In this document: in pieces, positions 33,076 to 41,605 of the stretch
Position numbering within the stretch: position 1 is the first letter of the stretch
How the letters are laid out: each line of letters opens with the position of its first letter
DNA from: Sphingomonas sp. Root720
GTDB taxonomy: Bacteria > Pseudomonadota > Alphaproteobacteria > Sphingomonadales > Sphingomonadaceae
Length of the DNA stretch: 64,000 bases
Assembly (NCBI RefSeq): GCF_001428605.1
Contig: NZ_LMID01000012.1
Span: forward strand, 62,001-126,000
Direction: 5' to 3'
Translations under genes and position numbers: made by a program
Notes under the pieces: model-generated
What the model was told of the DNA's origin: nothing
Seen by the model: only the letters and a program-made list of their open reading frames with translations
Database searches by the model: none

Positions 33076-34802
33076 TTCCCGGCGGCTCCCGAGCGGTCGA
33101 ACACGACGGCGCCGTCGATATAGGTCTGCTGCACCTTGATCGTGTGGATCTCGGTCGCCGGGATCTTGAACGGGTTCTTGTCGACGACGATGAAGTCGGC
33201 GCGCTTGCCCGCCTCGATGCTGCCCAGTTCCTTGTCGAGGCCCATCCGCTTCACCCCGTCGATCGTGAACATCTGGATCGCCTGGGCGACGGTGATCCCC
33301 TCGGCCGCGCCGAAGCTCTTCGCGCTGCCGCCGACATTCTGGCGGGTGATCGCGGTCTCGATGCCCAGCCAGGGATCGGGTGCGGGGATGACCGCCCAGT
33401 CCGATCCGGCGACGACCAGCGCACCGGCGGCGAAGCCCTCCTTGATCGGCCAGACCCTCTCGATCCGCTTGGCGCCGACCGCCATGGTGATGTCGTCGTT
33501 GATCGGCTGCGGGTCCCACAGATAGGGCGAGAATTCGAACGCCGCGTTCAGCGCCTTGCCGCGCGGCATGTCGGCCGGATCGACGAAGGTCATATGCCCG
33601 ACCTGGTGGATCGGGCCGTTCATGCCGTTTGTCTTGCGGGCATAGGCGATCGCATCGAGCGCGGCGCGCACCGCCGCGTCGCCCGCCGCGTGGAACAGGA
33701 CGTTCAGGCCCTTGCGGTCCCATTCGGCCATGCGCGGATCGAGTGTCTCGGGGGTAAACAGCAGCAGCCCCTTGGCGGGTGCGTTGGGCTGGCCTGCCTC
33801 ATAGGGCGCCAGCATCGCGCCGGTGTGGCTTTCGGTCGGTACGCCGTCCGCGAACACCTTTACGCAGGTCGGCTTGAACCGGTCGCGCGTGTAGGTGGGG
33901 ATTGCCGCGATCGTCGCGTCGAGATCGGGATTCACATGGCCGGCATGGCTATAGGCGATGCACGCCTGGACGTGCTGCTTGAGTTCGCCCTTGTCGTAGA
34001 GCGCGGCATAGACCTCTAGATCGTCGCGGAAGGCCATCGCCTCGACATAGCCGGTGATGCCGTAGCCCAGCAGCATGTCGATATTCTTCTTCAGCCCCGC
34101 CAGGGTCTGGCTGGCGGGCTGCGGCGGGACATGACGCAGCACCAGATCACGCGCGGTCTCGCGCAGGATGCCGGTCGGCATGCCGGCCGCGTCGCGCTCG
34201 ATGATGCCGCCCTCGGGGTTCGGCGTGTCCTTGGTGATGCCGGCGACCGCCATCGCCTTCGAATTGACCCACAGGCTGTGGCCGCTGATATCGAACAACA
34301 GCGTCGGGCGGTCGCCGGAAGCGGAGTCGAGCGTCGCGGCGGTGATCGGCGTGCCGGTCAGGACCGATGCCTGCCACTGGCCACCCGTCACCCAGTCGCC
34401 CTTCACGCCCTTCGCGCAGTCGGCGACCGCGGCGAGGAATTCCTTCGGCGGCAGATCGGGGGAGATGCGGCAGCCGCCCTCGCCGCCCTTTGCCTCCAGC
34501 ACCGGGTGGACGTGCATGTCGTAGAGCCCCGGCAGCACGGTGCGGCTGGCGAGATCGACCACCGTCGCACCGGGGGCGGCCTTGCGCACCTCGGCATCGC
34601 TGCCGACCGCGACGATCCGGCCGTCCTTCACCGCGAAGGCGCTCTTCCAACCGGCCGGCGTATAGACCTGCCCGTTGCTGTAGACGGTCGTCGTCGACGA
34701 CGCATGCGCGGCCGTCGCGAGCCCCGCGACCGCAGCCGCCGTCATCAGTGCCCGGATCCCCTTACGGATCGCGCCCGAGCCTGAAATCATTCCAGAAACC
34801 AT
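33072..34802 (-). CDS. Exported amidohydrolase (YtcJ/NfdA-like), paralogue 3
   Basis: A 576-aa amidohydrolase with a signal sequence ending ATAAHAS. Metal motifs: GLYDMHVH, LFHAAGDAA, HQVGHMTF and AGSDWAV. AGGGAG lies 7 bases before the ATG at 34802. Its 5' end carries a 12-base tandem duplication relative to paralogue 4, so the protein starts MVSGMISG rather than MVSG. The 5' leader and first codons are otherwise nearly identical to paralogue 4, which points to a duplication that included the translation-initiation region. The end overlaps the MBL-HD gene start by 4 bases. Confidence 0.9.
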   Translation of the reverse strand: MVSGMISGSGAIRKGIRALMTAAAVAGLATAAHASSTTTVYSNGQVYTPAGWKSAFAVKDGRIVAVGSDAEVRKAAPGATVVDLASRTVLPGLYDMHVHPVLEAKGGEGGCRISPDLPPKEFLAAVADCAKGVKGDWVTGGQWQASVLTGTPITAATLDSASGDRPTLLFDISGHSLWVNSKAMAVAGITKDTPNPEGGIIERDAAGMPTGILRETARDLVLRHVPPQPASQTLAGLKKNIDMLLGYGITGYVEAMAFRDDLEVYAALYDKGELKQHVQACIAYSHAGHVNPDLDATIAAIPTYTRDRFKPTCVKVFADGVPTESHTGAMLAPYEAGQPNAPAKGLLLFTPETLDPRMAEWDRKGLNVLFHAAGDAAVRAALDAIAYARKTNGMNGPIHQVGHMTFVDPADMPRGKALNAAFEFSPYLWDPQPINDDITMAVGAKRIERVWPIKEGFAAGALVVAGSDWAVIPAPDPWLGIETAITRQNVGGSAKSFGAAEGITVAQAIQMFTIDGVKRMGLDKELGSIEAGKRADFIVVDKNPFKIPATEIHTIKVQQTYIDGAVVFDRSGAAGK

Positions 34803-34849
34803 GATCGTCTCCCTGGATAGGACCGTCGTCCCGCCGCTGCCGGCAGGCT

Positions 34850-36568
34850 CTATTTTTGATAGATCAGCTCACCGCCGACATAGCTTTGCGTGACGACGAC
34901 CTTGTGAAGGTCGGTGGCCGCGATCTTGAAGGGATTGCGGTCGAGGATGATGAAGTCGGCCGCCTTGCCGGCCTCGATCGTGCCGTGGCTGTCGGCATAG
35001 CCGAACTGCCGGGCGGCATTGATGGTGAAGATGTCGATCGCTTCCTTGATCGTGATCGCTTCGTTCGGGCCATAGCTCTCGCCCGGCCGCTGGCCGTCGG
35101 GCGCCCGGCGCGTCACGAGCGTCTCGATGCCGATCCAGGGATTGGCCGACGGGATCACCGACCAGTCGGAACCGGCTACGACCAAAGCGCCAGAATCCAG
35201 CCCCTCGCGCACCGGCCAGACCCGCTTGATCCGCTCGGCTCCGGATGCCTTGATGATGTCGTCGTTGATCGGCGACGGGAACCACAGATAGGGCGAGAAT
35301 TCGAGCGTCGCCCGAATCGCCTTCGCCCGCTGCATGTCCTCGGGCTGGATGAAGGTCAGGTGGCCGACGTCATGGGTGGGGCCGTTGGGGCCGTTGGCCT
35401 TCCGCGCGGCCGCGATCGCGTCGAGCGCGGTGCGCGATGCCTGATCGCCGGCGGCATGAAACTTGACGGTGATACCTTGCTTGTCGAGCCGGGTGACCAG
35501 CGGATCGAGCTCCGCCGGCTGCACCAGCAGCAGGCCGCGCTGCGGATCCTTGACCTGGCCATGCTCGTCGGGGGCATAGGGATCGATCAGCGCCGCAGTG
35601 TGGCTTTCGGTCGGGACGCCGTCCTCGAACACCTTCACGCAGTCGAGCTTGAACTTGGCCGACGTGTAGCGCGCGCGATCGGCGATGATCTGGTCGAAGC
35701 TGCTATTGTCGCCCCAACCGCGCCCGTAGACGAGGCAGCCGCGCACATGCGCCTTGAGCTGGTTGCGCGCGGTCAGCGTCTGATAGGCGCTCAGCCCTTC
35801 CGGCGTGACCACCGCATCGACGAGGGTCGTGACCCCGTAGGATACGAGCATGTCGATACCGGTCTTCAACGCCTGGGCATTCTGCTCCGGGGTGGGCGCC
35901 GGGATCTTCTGCCGCACCAGCTGCGCGGCGCTTTCGCGCAGCAGGCCGTTGGGTTCGCCCGCCGCATCATGCTCGATGATCCCGCCTTCCGGGTTCGGCG
36001 TGGCGCGCGTGATGCCGGCGGCCTTCAGCGCCAGGCTGTTCGCCCATGTGCTGTGGCCGCTGATGTCGGTCAGCGCGACCGGATTGTTCGGGGCGATCCT
36101 GTCGAGCATCTGCCGCGTCGGCGAAGCGTCGCCGAAGGAGCTCGCGGCCCAGCGGCCGCCCGAGATCCATTCCCCCGGCTTCGCCGCTTTCACGCAGGCT
36201 GCGACGACATCGAAGATCTGCTGGGGCGACGAGCCCTGTTCGAATTTGCACTGCTGGAGCGCGAGCCCCGCGCCGAGCGGATGGACGTGCATGTCGTGGA
36301 GACCGGGGATCACCGTCTTGCCGGCGAGATCGACGGTCTTGAAGGCGGGATAGCGCTTCCCGAGCGTGGCGGCGTCGCCGACCGCGGCGATGCGGTCGCC
36401 CTGCACCGCGATGGCATCGACCCAGCCCGAGGGCGTGTAGACCTGGCCGCCGGTCAGCAGCATGTCCGCCGCCTGGGCCTGTCCGGAAACGATCAGTCCG
36501 ATCAGGATCGGCGCAGCCATAGCCACCCGCTGGATCCCCTCGCGGATCGCGGCCGAGCCAGAAACCAT
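34850..36568 (-). CDS. Exported amidohydrolase (YtcJ/NfdA-like), paralogue 4
   Basis: A 572-aa amidohydrolase, the first of the four in transcription order. Signal peptide APILIGLIVSGQAQAAD; metal motifs GLHDMHVH, VKFHAAGDQA, HDVGHLTF and AGSDWSV. An AAGGAG site lies 7 bases upstream of the ATG at 36568. In-frame sequence continues upstream without a stop, but this start has the only good ribosome site and signal peptide. The gene follows the TonB receptor by 79 bases on the same strand, so receptor and hydrolases are probably co-transcribed. Confidence 0.9.
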   Translation of the reverse strand: MVSGSAAIREGIQRVAMAAPILIGLIVSGQAQAADMLLTGGQVYTPSGWVDAIAVQGDRIAAVGDAATLGKRYPAFKTVDLAGKTVIPGLHDMHVHPLGAGLALQQCKFEQGSSPQQIFDVVAACVKAAKPGEWISGGRWAASSFGDASPTRQMLDRIAPNNPVALTDISGHSTWANSLALKAAGITRATPNPEGGIIEHDAAGEPNGLLRESAAQLVRQKIPAPTPEQNAQALKTGIDMLVSYGVTTLVDAVVTPEGLSAYQTLTARNQLKAHVRGCLVYGRGWGDNSSFDQIIADRARYTSAKFKLDCVKVFEDGVPTESHTAALIDPYAPDEHGQVKDPQRGLLLVQPAELDPLVTRLDKQGITVKFHAAGDQASRTALDAIAAARKANGPNGPTHDVGHLTFIQPEDMQRAKAIRATLEFSPYLWFPSPINDDIIKASGAERIKRVWPVREGLDSGALVVAGSDWSVIPSANPWIGIETLVTRRAPDGQRPGESYGPNEAITIKEAIDIFTINAARQFGYADSHGTIEAGKAADFIILDRNPFKIAATDLHKVVVTQSYVGGELIYQK

Positions 36569-36647
36569 GATCGTCTCCTTGTGATGGGGTGGGAAGGAGC
36601 CGCGACCGCAACGCGGCGGCCGCGGCTCCCCTCCTGCTTGCGCCTGG

Positions 36648-38993
36648 TCAGAAGCGGTAGGCGATGGTCGCGCCGAAGGTGCGCGGACGGACGACATAGG
36701 ACTTGTAGATCGTCGCATTGTTGTTGTCGCGCGCGCGCCGGCCCTGCCAGACGGCCTGGTCGAGCAGGTTGTTGACGAACAGCGACATGTCGATGCCGTT
36801 GATGCGGTAGCCCGCGCGCATCGACAGCGCCTTGAGCGCCGGCGCGTTGCTGAGCGTCGGGTCCGAACCGCCGTTGCGCGGATCGATGCCCGGGGTCAGG
36901 CTCGACTGGCGCGAACGATAGTCGAAATCGGCGCGCACATAGGAGTCGTGATGCTCGCGCAGCGACAGTTCATACTGGCCGTGCACCGAGACCGTCCACG
37001 GCGGCGACGTCACATGGTTGCCCTTGGTCACCAGCGGCACCGTGGCGAGCGGACCGCCGAAGAAGGTGTCGAGGAACTTGGCGTTGGTGTAGCCGACCTC
37101 GGCCTGGACGGTGAAATCGTCGGTCAAACGATAATCCAGCTGGAAGTCGAAGCCGCGGCTGCGCGCCGAACCGAGATTGCCGGTGAACTGGAAGCCGCAG
37201 CCGCCGAGGCCAACGACCTGCTGGATGTTCTTCCAGTCGATCTGGTAGACGCTGCCCTGGACGCCGAGGCGGCTGGTGCGGGTCTTCAGGCCGACTTCGT
37301 AACTCCACACCGAGTCTGACTTGTAGGTCTGCGGACGCCCGTTCGGATAGCCGAGCGGATCGAGGTCCGACGCCTGGCAGGGCGTCCCGACCTGCGGATT
37401 ATAGCCGCCCGGACGGAATCCCTTCGACGCCGAGGCGTAGACCAGCGTGCTCTGGGTCACCTGGAACTCGGCGCCGAACTTCGGCGTGAACGGCTTTTCC
37501 TTCTGGCGACCGACGTCGGTCACCGCCGGGCCGACCACGGGGCCCTGCGCGAAGGAGTTGATGTTGAACTTGGTCTGGCCGTAGCGCAGGCCGACCGTCA
37601 GGGTCAGCTGGTCGATCGGCTTGTAGTTGACCTGCCCGAAGGCCGCGAGCTGCTCGTCCTTCGAGCTGGTCGCCTGGTCGTAGATCAGCCGGCCGTTGAC
37701 GAGCGGCGGGAAGATGCCCTGCAGGAACGGCGCGTACTGGAACAGGAAGGGATCGTCGACCGTCTGGATCGAGGTCTGCTTGGCCTTCTGGTAAAAGCCG
37801 CCCACCTGCCAGCTGAGCGGCGATTCGCGATTGGACGAGGCCAGCCGGATTTCGCCGGTGGTGATCTTCTGCGTGTTGACGAAGTTGCTGAAGCCCTGCT
37901 GGCCCGGCAGCAGCGGCAAGGTGACGCCGGTGAACAGGCTCTGGTCGAACAGCGTGTAGTCGGACCGGAAGCTCTGCCGGCGATCGAAATAGGAGCCGAT
38001 CGCCGTCAGGTCGACGCCGGCGAAGCCATATTGGACGTTGAGAGTCGGCAGGTAGAAGCGGTCGCGACCGTTTTCCTGGACCCGGTTGCCGTTGAGGATC
38101 TGGCCCTTGTCATAGTCGGAGAACTGCTGGTCGGGCACCGACGGGTCGGCGCGGACATTGTCCCAGGATTCGGGGCTGTCGTTGGTGTAGATGCGCTGAT
38201 AGGCCAGCGACGGCGTGATCTTCAGTTCCGGGGTCGGTTCCCAGACGAAGGCGATCCGGCCGACATAGCTGTTCTGATAGTTCGCATCGTCGGCGACGAC
38301 ACCCTTGTCCTCGAAGCGGACCCGGTCGACATAGCCGCCGTCGCGGCGATAATAGCCGCTGATGCGCACGCCGAGCTTGTCCTGGATCAGCGGCACGCCG
38401 AGCGCGAGGCCGCCCTCGTAGCTGGGGCCGCCATCCTCGGTGAGCGCGAATTCGGTGCGCGCGTAGCCCGACGACTTGGTGGTGCTCGGCTGGGGCGAGA
38501 TGAAGCGGATCGTGCCGCCCTCGGAGCCCGCGCCGAACAGCGTGCCCTGCGGACCGCGCAGCACTTCGACGCGCTCGAGATCGAAGATCACCGGATAGGC
38601 GTTGCCGCCGCTATAGCCGAGCGAGCGGATCTGGATCGGCGTATCGTCGATGTAGACGCCGGTGGTGGCGGCGCCGGCGGTCGAGTTGATACCACGGATC
38701 GAGATGTTGGTGGTGGTGTTGGTCGCCTCGAACACGACGCCCGGCGTCTGGCGGATCACGTCGGCGAAGTCGCGGACGCCGCGGCTGTCGAGCTTCTCCT
38801 GCGAGAAGGCGCTGACGCTCAGCGGAACCTTGCTCAGCGATTCCGACTGGCGGGTCGCGGTGACGACGATGTCGCCGCTATACTGCTCCGCTTCGACGGG
38901 CTGTTCGGTCTGGGCGAGTGCGATGGCGGGAAGCATCAGCGCCGAAAGCGCCACCGATGATTTCGTCCAACCCAGGAAAGCATGCTTCTTCAT
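36648..38993 (-). CDS. TonB-dependent outer-membrane receptor of the amidohydrolase operon
   Basis: A 781-aa receptor: signal peptide (residues 1-28, ALSALMLPAIALAQ), TonB-box segment GDIVVTATRQSE, plug domain (KVPLSVSAFSQ... VEVLRGPQGTLFGAGSEGGTI) and a barrel ending in ATIAYRF. AAGGGGG precedes the ATG at 38993 by 4 bases. It is the first gene of the minus-strand set that continues with four exported amidohydrolases and is therefore the likely importer of their substrate. It differs clearly from the receptor at 20241, so two separate outer-membrane entry routes serve this block. Confidence 0.95.
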   Translation of the reverse strand: MKKHAFLGWTKSSVALSALMLPAIALAQTEQPVEAEQYSGDIVVTATRQSESLSKVPLSVSAFSQEKLDSRGVRDFADVIRQTPGVVFEATNTTTNISIRGINSTAGAATTGVYIDDTPIQIRSLGYSGGNAYPVIFDLERVEVLRGPQGTLFGAGSEGGTIRFISPQPSTTKSSGYARTEFALTEDGGPSYEGGLALGVPLIQDKLGVRISGYYRRDGGYVDRVRFEDKGVVADDANYQNSYVGRIAFVWEPTPELKITPSLAYQRIYTNDSPESWDNVRADPSVPDQQFSDYDKGQILNGNRVQENGRDRFYLPTLNVQYGFAGVDLTAIGSYFDRRQSFRSDYTLFDQSLFTGVTLPLLPGQQGFSNFVNTQKITTGEIRLASSNRESPLSWQVGGFYQKAKQTSIQTVDDPFLFQYAPFLQGIFPPLVNGRLIYDQATSSKDEQLAAFGQVNYKPIDQLTLTVGLRYGQTKFNINSFAQGPVVGPAVTDVGRQKEKPFTPKFGAEFQVTQSTLVYASASKGFRPGGYNPQVGTPCQASDLDPLGYPNGRPQTYKSDSVWSYEVGLKTRTSRLGVQGSVYQIDWKNIQQVVGLGGCGFQFTGNLGSARSRGFDFQLDYRLTDDFTVQAEVGYTNAKFLDTFFGGPLATVPLVTKGNHVTSPPWTVSVHGQYELSLREHHDSYVRADFDYRSRQSSLTPGIDPRNGGSDPTLSNAPALKALSMRAGYRINGIDMSLFVNNLLDQAVWQGRRARDNNNATIYKSYVVRPRTFGATIAYRF

Positions 38994-39078
38994 AAAACCC
39001 CCTTCTGTCTGCCTTGATCCGTGGATGATAGGCTTGTCCCTGTCGTCTCCGGCGCCGCTGTGGCGGTCTGCCGGTCCC

Positions 39079-39100
39079 GGGCGGGGTGGTGGCCCCGCCC
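39079..39100 (-). terminator. GC hairpin between aldehyde dehydrogenase and TonB receptor
   Basis: A perfect 8-6-8 stem-loop (GGGCGGGG-N6-CCCCGCCC) starts 18 bases beyond the aldehyde dehydrogenase stop. No T-run follows, so it may terminate weakly, attenuate read-through into the receptor gene, or protect RNA ends. Confidence 0.45.
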
Positions 39101-39117
39101 TGGCCGTCAATGTCCGG

Positions 39118-40527
39118 TCACTGGTGGATGACCTGGACGGTGGTGAACTCGGCGAGGCCGAGCTTGCCGAACTCGACGCCGATGCCCGACTGCTTGACGC
39201 CGCCGAACGGCGCGTCGGGGCGGACCATCGCGTGGTTGTTGATCCACGCGCTGCCGCATTCGAGCCGGCTGGCGATCGCGACCGCCTTGTCGGTGTCGCT
39301 CGACCAGACCGAGCCGCCGAGACCGTTGGGATTGTCGTTGGCGCGGGCGACGGCGTCGTCGAGGTCGGTATAGCGGATGATCGGCAACGCCGGCCCGAAC
39401 TGCTCCTCGTCGACGATGGCCATGCCTTCCTTGACGTCGGCGAGCAGGGTGACCGGATAGAAGAGGCCGTCGCCCTCGATCGGGGCACCGCCGCACAGCA
39501 CGCGCGCGCCGCTGGCCTTGGCGGCCTCGACCAGCATCTTGACGCGTTCGAACTGCATCTTGTTCTGGACGGTGCCGAGTTGGCTGTCGGGCGACATGCC
39601 GTCGCCGGTCTTCACGTTCCGCGCATAATCGAGCAACCGGTCGCACAGCTCGTCATAGATCGAGTCGTGGACGTAGAGCCGCTTGATCGCGGCGCACACC
39701 TGGCCGTTGTTGATGAAGGCGCCCCAGAAAAGCTTCTCCACCGCGCTGTCGAGATCGACGTCGGGCAGGACGATCGCGGCATCGTTGCCGCCCAGTTCCA
39801 GGGTCAGCCGCTTCAGCGAGTCCGAGGCGCTCGCCATCACATGCTTGCCGGTACGGGTCGAGCCGGTGAAGACGATCTTGTCGATGTCGGGATGCGAGGA
39901 GATCGCGCGCCCGAGATCGTCGGATCCCGCCACCGCGTTGAGCACGCCCGGCGGCAACGCCTGCTGCATCAGCTCGACCATGCGCAGGGTCGCGATCGGG
40001 GTGTAGGGCGACGGCTTGATGACCACCGTGTTGCCGGCGCGCAGCGCCGGCATGATGTGCCAAATCGCGATCATCACCGGGAAGTTCCACGGGGTGATCG
40101 ACGCGACCACGCCGATCGGCTTGCGATAGAGCGCGACCCGGCCCTGGGCGTCGTCCTGGATATATTCGACCGGCAGGTCGAGCGCGGCGGTGTAGCGGGT
40201 CCACGCGGCGGCGCCGCCGAGTTCCCATTGCGAACCGAGGCCACTAAGGGTCTTGCCCTGCTCGCGGGTGATCAGCTCGGCGAGCTCGCCCGCATTGGCG
40301 TCGAGAATGTCGGCCAGCGCGTTGACCGCCGCCTTGCGATCCGCATCGGGGGTCGCCGCCCAGCCCGGAAAGGCGCGCCGCGCCGCCGCGACCGCGCGAT
40401 CGAGATCGGCGGAGGTGCCCGCCGGGCACAGCGCGAAGGTACGGCCGTCAGCCGGATTAATCACGTCGAGATGATTGTCGGTCGAAACCGACATGCCGTC
40501 GATGATGAGGGGATATGCCTGCGTCAT
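39118..40527 (-). CDS. NAD(P)-dependent aldehyde dehydrogenase
   Basis: A 469-aa ALDH-superfamily enzyme, cytoplasmic. Motifs: PWNFPV, the catalytic Glu in LTLELGGNDAA, the catalytic Cys in NNGQVCAAIKR and the EEQFGPALP segment. It would oxidise the aldehyde made by the periplasmic amine dehydrogenase to the carboxylic acid. The ATG at 40527 (MTQAYPL) is preferred; an upstream in-frame ATG would add 29 residues unlike any ALDH N terminus. It faces the paralogous TetR gene across 339 bases. Confidence 0.93.
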   Translation of the reverse strand: MTQAYPLIIDGMSVSTDNHLDVINPADGRTFALCPAGTSADLDRAVAAARRAFPGWAATPDADRKAAVNALADILDANAGELAELITREQGKTLSGLGSQWELGGAAAWTRYTAALDLPVEYIQDDAQGRVALYRKPIGVVASITPWNFPVMIAIWHIMPALRAGNTVVIKPSPYTPIATLRMVELMQQALPPGVLNAVAGSDDLGRAISSHPDIDKIVFTGSTRTGKHVMASASDSLKRLTLELGGNDAAIVLPDVDLDSAVEKLFWGAFINNGQVCAAIKRLYVHDSIYDELCDRLLDYARNVKTGDGMSPDSQLGTVQNKMQFERVKMLVEAAKASGARVLCGGAPIEGDGLFYPVTLLADVKEGMAIVDEEQFGPALPIIRYTDLDDAVARANDNPNGLGGSVWSSDTDKAVAIASRLECGSAWINNHAMVRPDAPFGGVKQSGIGVEFGKLGLAEFTTVQVIHQ

Positions 40528-40866
40528 GTTCACCGTTTTTCCAAAACCCTTGCACCCGACCCCGGTAGCGCCGGGACGCACGCTCCCATCGGCCCGAGAC
40601 ATGCTCGACGGCATGCGGCCCAGTAGGGAACTCGAACATTAACCCGTAAATCTTCGACTTAAACCTCAATGGCGACTCGCCGGAGCGAGTACGCCACCGT
40701 CCGCCAGAACCAAATCACCCAAATGTCCGGCAGGTTTGCTTGTATGCTGCGATCGTTTCCCGCGTCGCCCCTGCCCTCACCCTGATTTCGTATAAAATCG
40801 AATTTCTTCGACTATCTGCAAAACGGGAGGGCTTGTCAACAGGCCGAAAAGCATGGAAACGGGGCC
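40528..40866. promoter_or_regulatory. Divergent promoter region, aldehyde dehydrogenase/TetR
   Basis: A 339-base gene-free stretch. It holds the TCGAA-N4-TTCGA palindrome at 40798-40811, a wider pair of the same half-sites (TCGAA at 40632, TTCGA at 40653) and an AT-rich TATAAAATCG element at about 40791 that could be a -10 region. No open frame with coding character was seen. Confidence 0.5.
40798..40811. promoter_or_regulatory. TCGAA-N4-TTCGA palindrome before the second TetR gene
   Basis: TCGAATTTCTTCGA is a perfect 5-4-5 inverted repeat 55 bases upstream of the TetR ATG. It has the same arms and spacing as the palindrome at 20202-20215 and overlaps the likely promoter. Confidence 0.6.
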
Positions 40867-41565
40867 ATGATCACGACCGTGAAAAGCCGCCCGCCGGCCC
40901 GCAAGGCGACACAGGCCCGGGGCCGCGCCCGGCGGGTGGAATTGCTGGAGGCGGCGCGGGCGATGCTCGGCACGCAGAACCTGCACCAGATCGGCATGAT
41001 CGCGGTCGCCGAGACCGCCGGCATTCCCGCTTCCTCGGCCTATCATTTCTTTCCCGAGATCGGCGATCTCTGGAAGGAGCTGGCCCGCACCATCGCCACC
41101 GCACAGACCGCGCTCGACCAGCGCCTGTCCCGGACCGAGGAATGGGAGGCGGTGGTCGAGCGTTCGCTCGAAAACCACCAGCGCGCGTTCAACGCGGACC
41201 GCGCAGCCCGCCAGCTGATGCTCGGCCCGCACACCGCGCCCGAAATCAAGCATGCCGGCTGCAAGGAAGATTTCCGCTTCGGCACAGCGCTGTGGCAGGC
41301 GATGCGGCGGCAGTTCGTGCTGCCGGGCCTGGCCGACTCGCGTGAGCTTTTCTTCAAGACGCTGCTGATCGCCGACGTCTTCTTCTCGCTGTCGGTGGCC
41401 GAGCAGGATCGGGTCAGCGACGAGGCGCTGGCCGAGGCCAAGCTGGCGACCATCGCCTATCTGCGCGCCTATCTCCCCACCCGGCTGGCCCGCGTCGAGG
41501 ATGACGGCGATATTCCGCCCCTGCCCGCGACCGAGGCTTGGGGAACGCTGGACTCGTCCATCTGA
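40867..41565 (+). CDS. TetR/AcrR-family regulator (paralogue)
   Basis: A 232-aa TetR protein with HTH RVELLEAARAML... AVAETAGIPASSAYHFF and a C-terminal domain that includes FFKTLLIADVFFSLSV, matching FFRGIEIADLFFGLSV of the regulator at 19402-20034. The two regulators stand at opposite ends of the amine/amidohydrolase block, each with the same palindrome upstream, and probably sense the same or related ligands. The start at ATG 40867 has a GGAAACGGGG stretch upstream. Divergent from the aldehyde dehydrogenase. Confidence 0.92.
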   Translation: MITTVKSRPPARKATQARGRARRVELLEAARAMLGTQNLHQIGMIAVAETAGIPASSAYHFFPEIGDLWKELARTIATAQTALDQRLSRTEEWEAVVERSLENHQRAFNADRAARQLMLGPHTAPEIKHAGCKEDFRFGTALWQAMRRQFVLPGLADSRELFFKTLLIADVFFSLSVAEQDRVSDEALAEAKLATIAYLRAYLPTRLARVEDDGDIPPLPATEAWGTLDSSI

Positions 41566-41605
41566 TCAGCGCGCCGGCCGCGCTATGCGGCACCAGGCGC
41601 GCTGC

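Noticed and set aside
40632-40657. TCGAA and TTCGA half-sites 16 bases apart upstream of the aldehyde dehydrogenase
   Set aside because: The half-sites match the TetR palindrome but the spacing differs from the N4 form, so I do not count it as a third operator without more evidence.
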